From assembly GCA_003157945.1 (NCBI GenBank), contig PMFY01000011.1, positions 1 through 7,239 of the forward strand: a DNA stretch of 7,239 bases, given 5' to 3'. A program made the translations under genes and the position numbers. The number at the start of each line of letters is the position of its first letter. The first letter of the stretch is position 1. Under the pieces are notes generated by a model, which was given only the letters and a program-made list of their open reading frames with translations, made no database searches and was not told the origin of the DNA. This DNA is from Acidimicrobiaceae bacterium (GTDB lineage: Bacteria; Actinomycetota; Acidimicrobiia; Acidimicrobiales; RAAP-2). This document shows positions 5,476-7,239 of the stretch, piece by piece.

Positions 5476-6402
5476 CTACCAGCCCTCGGTGACTTGGATG
5501 ATCGTCTTTCCGGATGCATGCGGGGCGCCGGGCCCGAACGCGGCGGGCGCTTCGGCCAGCGGTCGCACGGCCCCGACATTGGGACTCAATCGTCCGTCGC
5601 GCAGCCACTCGGCGAGCTTGGTCAGCTGGGAGCGATCTGCCTCCACAACGAAGAAGATGGCCCGTCCGTTCTCGGGCTGGATCGTGGGTGGTTCGATCGT
5701 GGTGACGAGCGTGCCGCCGGCGCGTACGAGGGCGGTCGAGCGCTTGAGGATGTCACCGCCGATCACGTCGAGCACCACGTCGGCCTCACCGGCGTCCTCC
5801 AAAGGGTCGTTCTCCAAGTCCACGAACTTGTCGACGCCAAGGCTGAGCGCACGGTCTCTGTCGGCGGCCCTGCCAGTTCCGACCACGCGGGCCCCTGCAT
5901 GACGGGCCAGCTGCACGGCGATCGAGCCGACGCCGCCCGCGGCACCGTGGATCAGCGAGGTCTGCCCGACGCCGAGGTGGGCATGGTCGAACAGCGCCTG
6001 CCATGCCGTCAGGCCGGAGATCACCGCACCGGCGGCGACGGTGTGGTCGACGCCGGACGGCAGCGGTGCGAGGTTGCGTGCCTCGATCGCCACGTACTCC
6101 GCCAGCGTGCCGTCGCGGGTCCAGTCGGCCAGCCCGAACACTCGCTGGCCGACGGTCAGACCGGTGGTCCCGTAGCCCAGTTCCGTGACGACACCCGACA
6201 CCTCGTGCCCGGGGACACTCGGCGTCCGGTCCCGGCCGGCACGATCAACCCAGGTTCCCGCCCACGCCAGCTCCCCAGGGGTGAACCCCGCGGCATGGAC
6301 GCGCACGATGACGTCGTTCTCGGAGGCGTGCGGGTGCGGAAGGTCCGTCAGGGACAGCCCAGCCAGGTCAGCGTCACGGTCACGGGCGACGATGGCTTTC
6401 AT
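5476..6402 (-). CDS. NADPH:quinone oxidoreductase-like MDR enzyme, zinc-independent
   Basis: This 308-aa cytoplasmic enzyme is of the medium-chain dehydrogenase/reductase superfamily. The N-terminal GroES-like domain carries VRVHAAGFTPGELAW (33-47) and SVPGHEVSGVV (62-72). The Rossmann domain carries HGAAGGVGSIAVQLAR (152-167) and GTGRAADRDRALSLG (175-189), where the Arg after the second beta strand favours NADPH. IQPENGRAIFFVVEADRSQL (241-260) and the C-terminal SGKTIIQV (297-304) complete the fold. The catalytic zinc Cys and the four structural-zinc Cys of true alcohol dehydrogenases are absent, as in quinone oxidoreductases and related enone/alkenal reductases. Length is normal. Start ATG 6402 has AGAGGAG at 6409-6415 upstream. 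It lies 120 nt after the small hypothetical gene and 174 nt before the peroxiredoxin-like gene. The exact substrate (quinone, alkenal or other electrophile) is not readable. Confidence 0.93.
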   Translation of the reverse strand: MKAIVARDRDADLAGLSLTDLPHPHASENDVIVRVHAAGFTPGELAWAGTWVDRAGRDRTPSVPGHEVSGVVTELGYGTTGLTVGQRVFGLADWTRDGTLAEYVAIEARNLAPLPSGVDHTVAAGAVISGLTAWQALFDHAHLGVGQTSLIHGAAGGVGSIAVQLARHAGARVVGTGRAADRDRALSLGVDKFVDLENDPLEDAGEADVVLDVIGGDILKRSTALVRAGGTLVTTIEPPTIQPENGRAIFFVVEADRSQLTKLAEWLRDGRLSPNVGAVRPLAEAPAAFGPGAPHASGKTIIQVTEGW

Positions 6403-6522
6403 GGCATTCTCCTCTCTGATGGTGGAGATTCCGGGCGGGTGACGGTGTGCCGGCCGGCTTCCTCCGTCCGAGCGACGACGCGGGTGACGCCGCTGTTGCT
6501 CGTGGCGACGTCTCGTCGCTCC

Positions 6523-6741
6523 TCAACTGGACTCGAGTAGGCGCTTCGCCTCGGCGAGCGCATCGTAGAGGCTGTGGGCGCTAACCGAGACTGCGCGGCC
6601 ATCATCGCTCGGCTCGATCGTCAACACCAGCTCGCCGTCCTCGAGACGGGTGAAGCCGAACAGCTGGCCGCCAAGCCAGAACTCGGCGGTGCCGTGGTCG
6701 GCCTCCTCAAGGCTTACGACTCGAACGTCGATCTCACGCAT
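6523..6741 (-). CDS. Small conserved-looking hypothetical protein, 72 aa
   Basis: No named family is recognised. The protein is acidic and looks like a compact alpha/beta domain. It opens with MREIDVRVVSLEEADHG (1-17), continues with alternating strands in AEFWLGGQLFGFTRLEDGE (19-37) and LVLTIEPSDDG (38-48), and ends in a helix SLYDALAEAKRLLESS (57-72). It has no signal peptide, membrane segment or Cys. G/C-ending codons and ordered strand-helix composition support a real gene. ATG 6741 is preferred because AGAGG (6747-6751) lies 5 nt upstream. A GTG at 6786 would add 15 residues but has no ribosome site. It is the first of the five minus-strand genes. AT-rich bits upstream (ATATCT near 6767-6772, TATAGG near 6802-6807 read on the minus strand) could be -10 elements, but no matching -35 was identified. 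Confidence 0.7.
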   Translation of the reverse strand: MREIDVRVVSLEEADHGTAEFWLGGQLFGFTRLEDGELVLTIEPSDDGRAVSVSAHSLYDALAEAKRLLESS

Positions 6742-6917
6742 GGCGTCCTCTGGAGGGACGGTGACAGATATCGCTCGAGCCCGCACGCACGAGCACCAGT
6801 CCTATATGGAACGCTCGGACGCGCGGCTTCGGCACCCGCGGTATCACGAGCTCCTCGGTCTATGCGCGGGCACGCGGAGCGCCGCGGGTTGCGTGGAGGC
6901 ACTTCGCGCGGGACGGC

Positions 6918-7073
6918 GTGATCTGGTCGTCGGCCGACGTTGCGAAGGGCGGACGGGAGCGAGTTGTGCCGGTCATCGCCGACTCGGTCCTAATTGTGGA
7001 TGAGATCCGAGCAAATGCCTCCACTATCGATGAGTTCGTGCTGCCGCTCAGCGGTTCCGCGATGCGCCGATGA
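6918..7073 (+). CDS. Possible small ORF or gene remnant, 51 aa
   Basis: Starting at GTG 6918 the frame encodes a 51-residue protein-like sequence (WSSADVAKGG, RERVVPVIADSVLIVDEI, STIDEFVLPLSG) with plausible helix and strand patterning. The third codon position is about 73% G/C. The same frame stays open back to about 6762, but without any usual start codon, so it may be the 3' remnant of a longer gene. There is a GGAGG at 6895-6899, too far (18 nt) for a good ribosome site. The stop overlaps the ATG of the next frame as ATGA. No family is recognised. Confidence 0.25.
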   Translation: MIWSSADVAKGGRERVVPVIADSVLIVDEIRANASTIDEFVLPLSGSAMRR

Positions 7074-7239
7074 ATACACGGCGCCTTGACTTGCGCTCTG
7101 GGCCGTCGGCGAGCCAAGCTCTGCGTGGGCTCGCTATTCGGGTCGTGGCGCGGGCCGGGTCCAGCGACAACTGTGCGCCCGCACCGCCTCGCCACCCCTA
7201 TGCCGAGCACATCGCGCGAGAGACCGACACGTGCATCGC
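7070..7239 (+). CDS. Possible partial ORF running off the window
   Basis: ATG 7070 overlaps the stop of the preceding small frame (ATGA). The frame stays open for 56 codons to the window edge, with about 75% G/C at third positions. It starts MNTRRLDLRSGPS and is Arg- and Ala-rich. No motif is recognised. The four-base overlap is the form common in translationally coupled genes, the only positive sign of reality. A chance frame is equally possible. Confidence 0.2.
   Translation, partial: MNTRRLDLRSGPSASQALRGLAIRVVARAGSSDNCAPAPPRHPYAEHIARETDTCI
7109..7134. repeat. Inverted repeat, 7-bp perfect stem
   Basis: GCGAGCC (7109-7115) pairs with GGCTCGC (7128-7134) around a 12-nt loop. No T-tract follows on either strand. 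It could be a terminator or part of a protein-binding site. If the partial frame from 7070 is real, the repeat lies inside it, which would argue against a terminator for that strand. Confidence 0.3.

Larger units (their letters stand above)
6742..7239. other. Stretch without a firm gene at right edge
   Basis: About 500 bases upstream of the minus-strand genes. GC falls locally to about 57% around 6961-7020. It should hold the promoter of the 72-aa gene. Only two weak small plus-strand frames (from 6918 and from 7070) and one hairpin (7109-7134) stand out. The other open frames, on both strands, are Arg-rich and lack ribosome sites. Confidence 0.4.

Noticed and set aside
5407..6540. 377-codon plus-strand frame
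   Set aside because: It is antisense to the quinone oxidoreductase gene, which has complete fold motifs and a good ribosome site.
6860..7210. 116-codon minus-strand frame at the right edge
   Set aside because: Arg/Ser/Thr-rich with no motif or ribosome site. The opposing small plus frames look slightly more protein-like.
1..7239. CRISPR array, rRNA, complete tRNA or insertion-sequence transposase
   Set aside because: No regularly spaced repeats, rRNA-like stretches, full cloverleaf or transposase motifs were seen on either strand.

Overview
The window reads as chromosomal DNA from a high-GC actinobacterium. The gene-bearing part is strongly GC-rich with G/C-ending codons, ribosome sites are GGAGG-like, and starts are ATG with one probable TTG. 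The tRNA remnant near the left end encodes its own CCA. No species can be named from the sequence alone.

Left edge (1-258): a compositionally different stretch (about 54% GC over the first 180 bases, against roughly 70% beyond) ends exactly where a 45-nt tRNA 3' fragment begins. The fragment runs from the anticodon loop (CAC, valine) to CCA and has no matching 5' half. This is what the distal end of an element integrated into the 3' part of a tRNA gene looks like, with the element to the left and the original downstream chromosome to the right. A near-perfect palindrome lies at bases 1-20. Bases 259-725 hold no convincing gene, only hairpin-forming repeats.

Plus strand (726-3259): a tight two-gene unit. 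An ATP-grasp ligase resembling L-amino-acid ligases is followed after 8 nt by a flavoprotein of the acyl-CoA dehydrogenase fold. The second protein lacks the usual C-terminal catalytic glutamate and the FG...Q motif. Ligase plus oxidase or desaturase suggests a small uncharacterised pathway that makes or modifies an amide- or peptide-like metabolite. The substrate cannot be read from the sequence. A long imperfect hairpin separates this unit from the convergent genes to the right.

Minus strand (6741 down to 3314): five genes in one direction, each with its own good ribosome site and gaps of 73-202 nt. In transcription order they are a 72-aa hypothetical protein, a zinc-independent NADPH:quinone oxidoreductase-like enzyme, a peroxiredoxin-like protein with no cysteine at all, an alkyladenine DNA glycosylase-family protein with changed pocket residues, and a VOC/glyoxalase-fold protein. 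Together they hint at electrophile or alkylation stress, but the gaps do not prove an operon and several carry substitutions at family-defining positions.

Right edge (6742-7239): no firm gene. There are two weak small plus-strand frames overlapping by ATGA, the second running off the window, and one hairpin.
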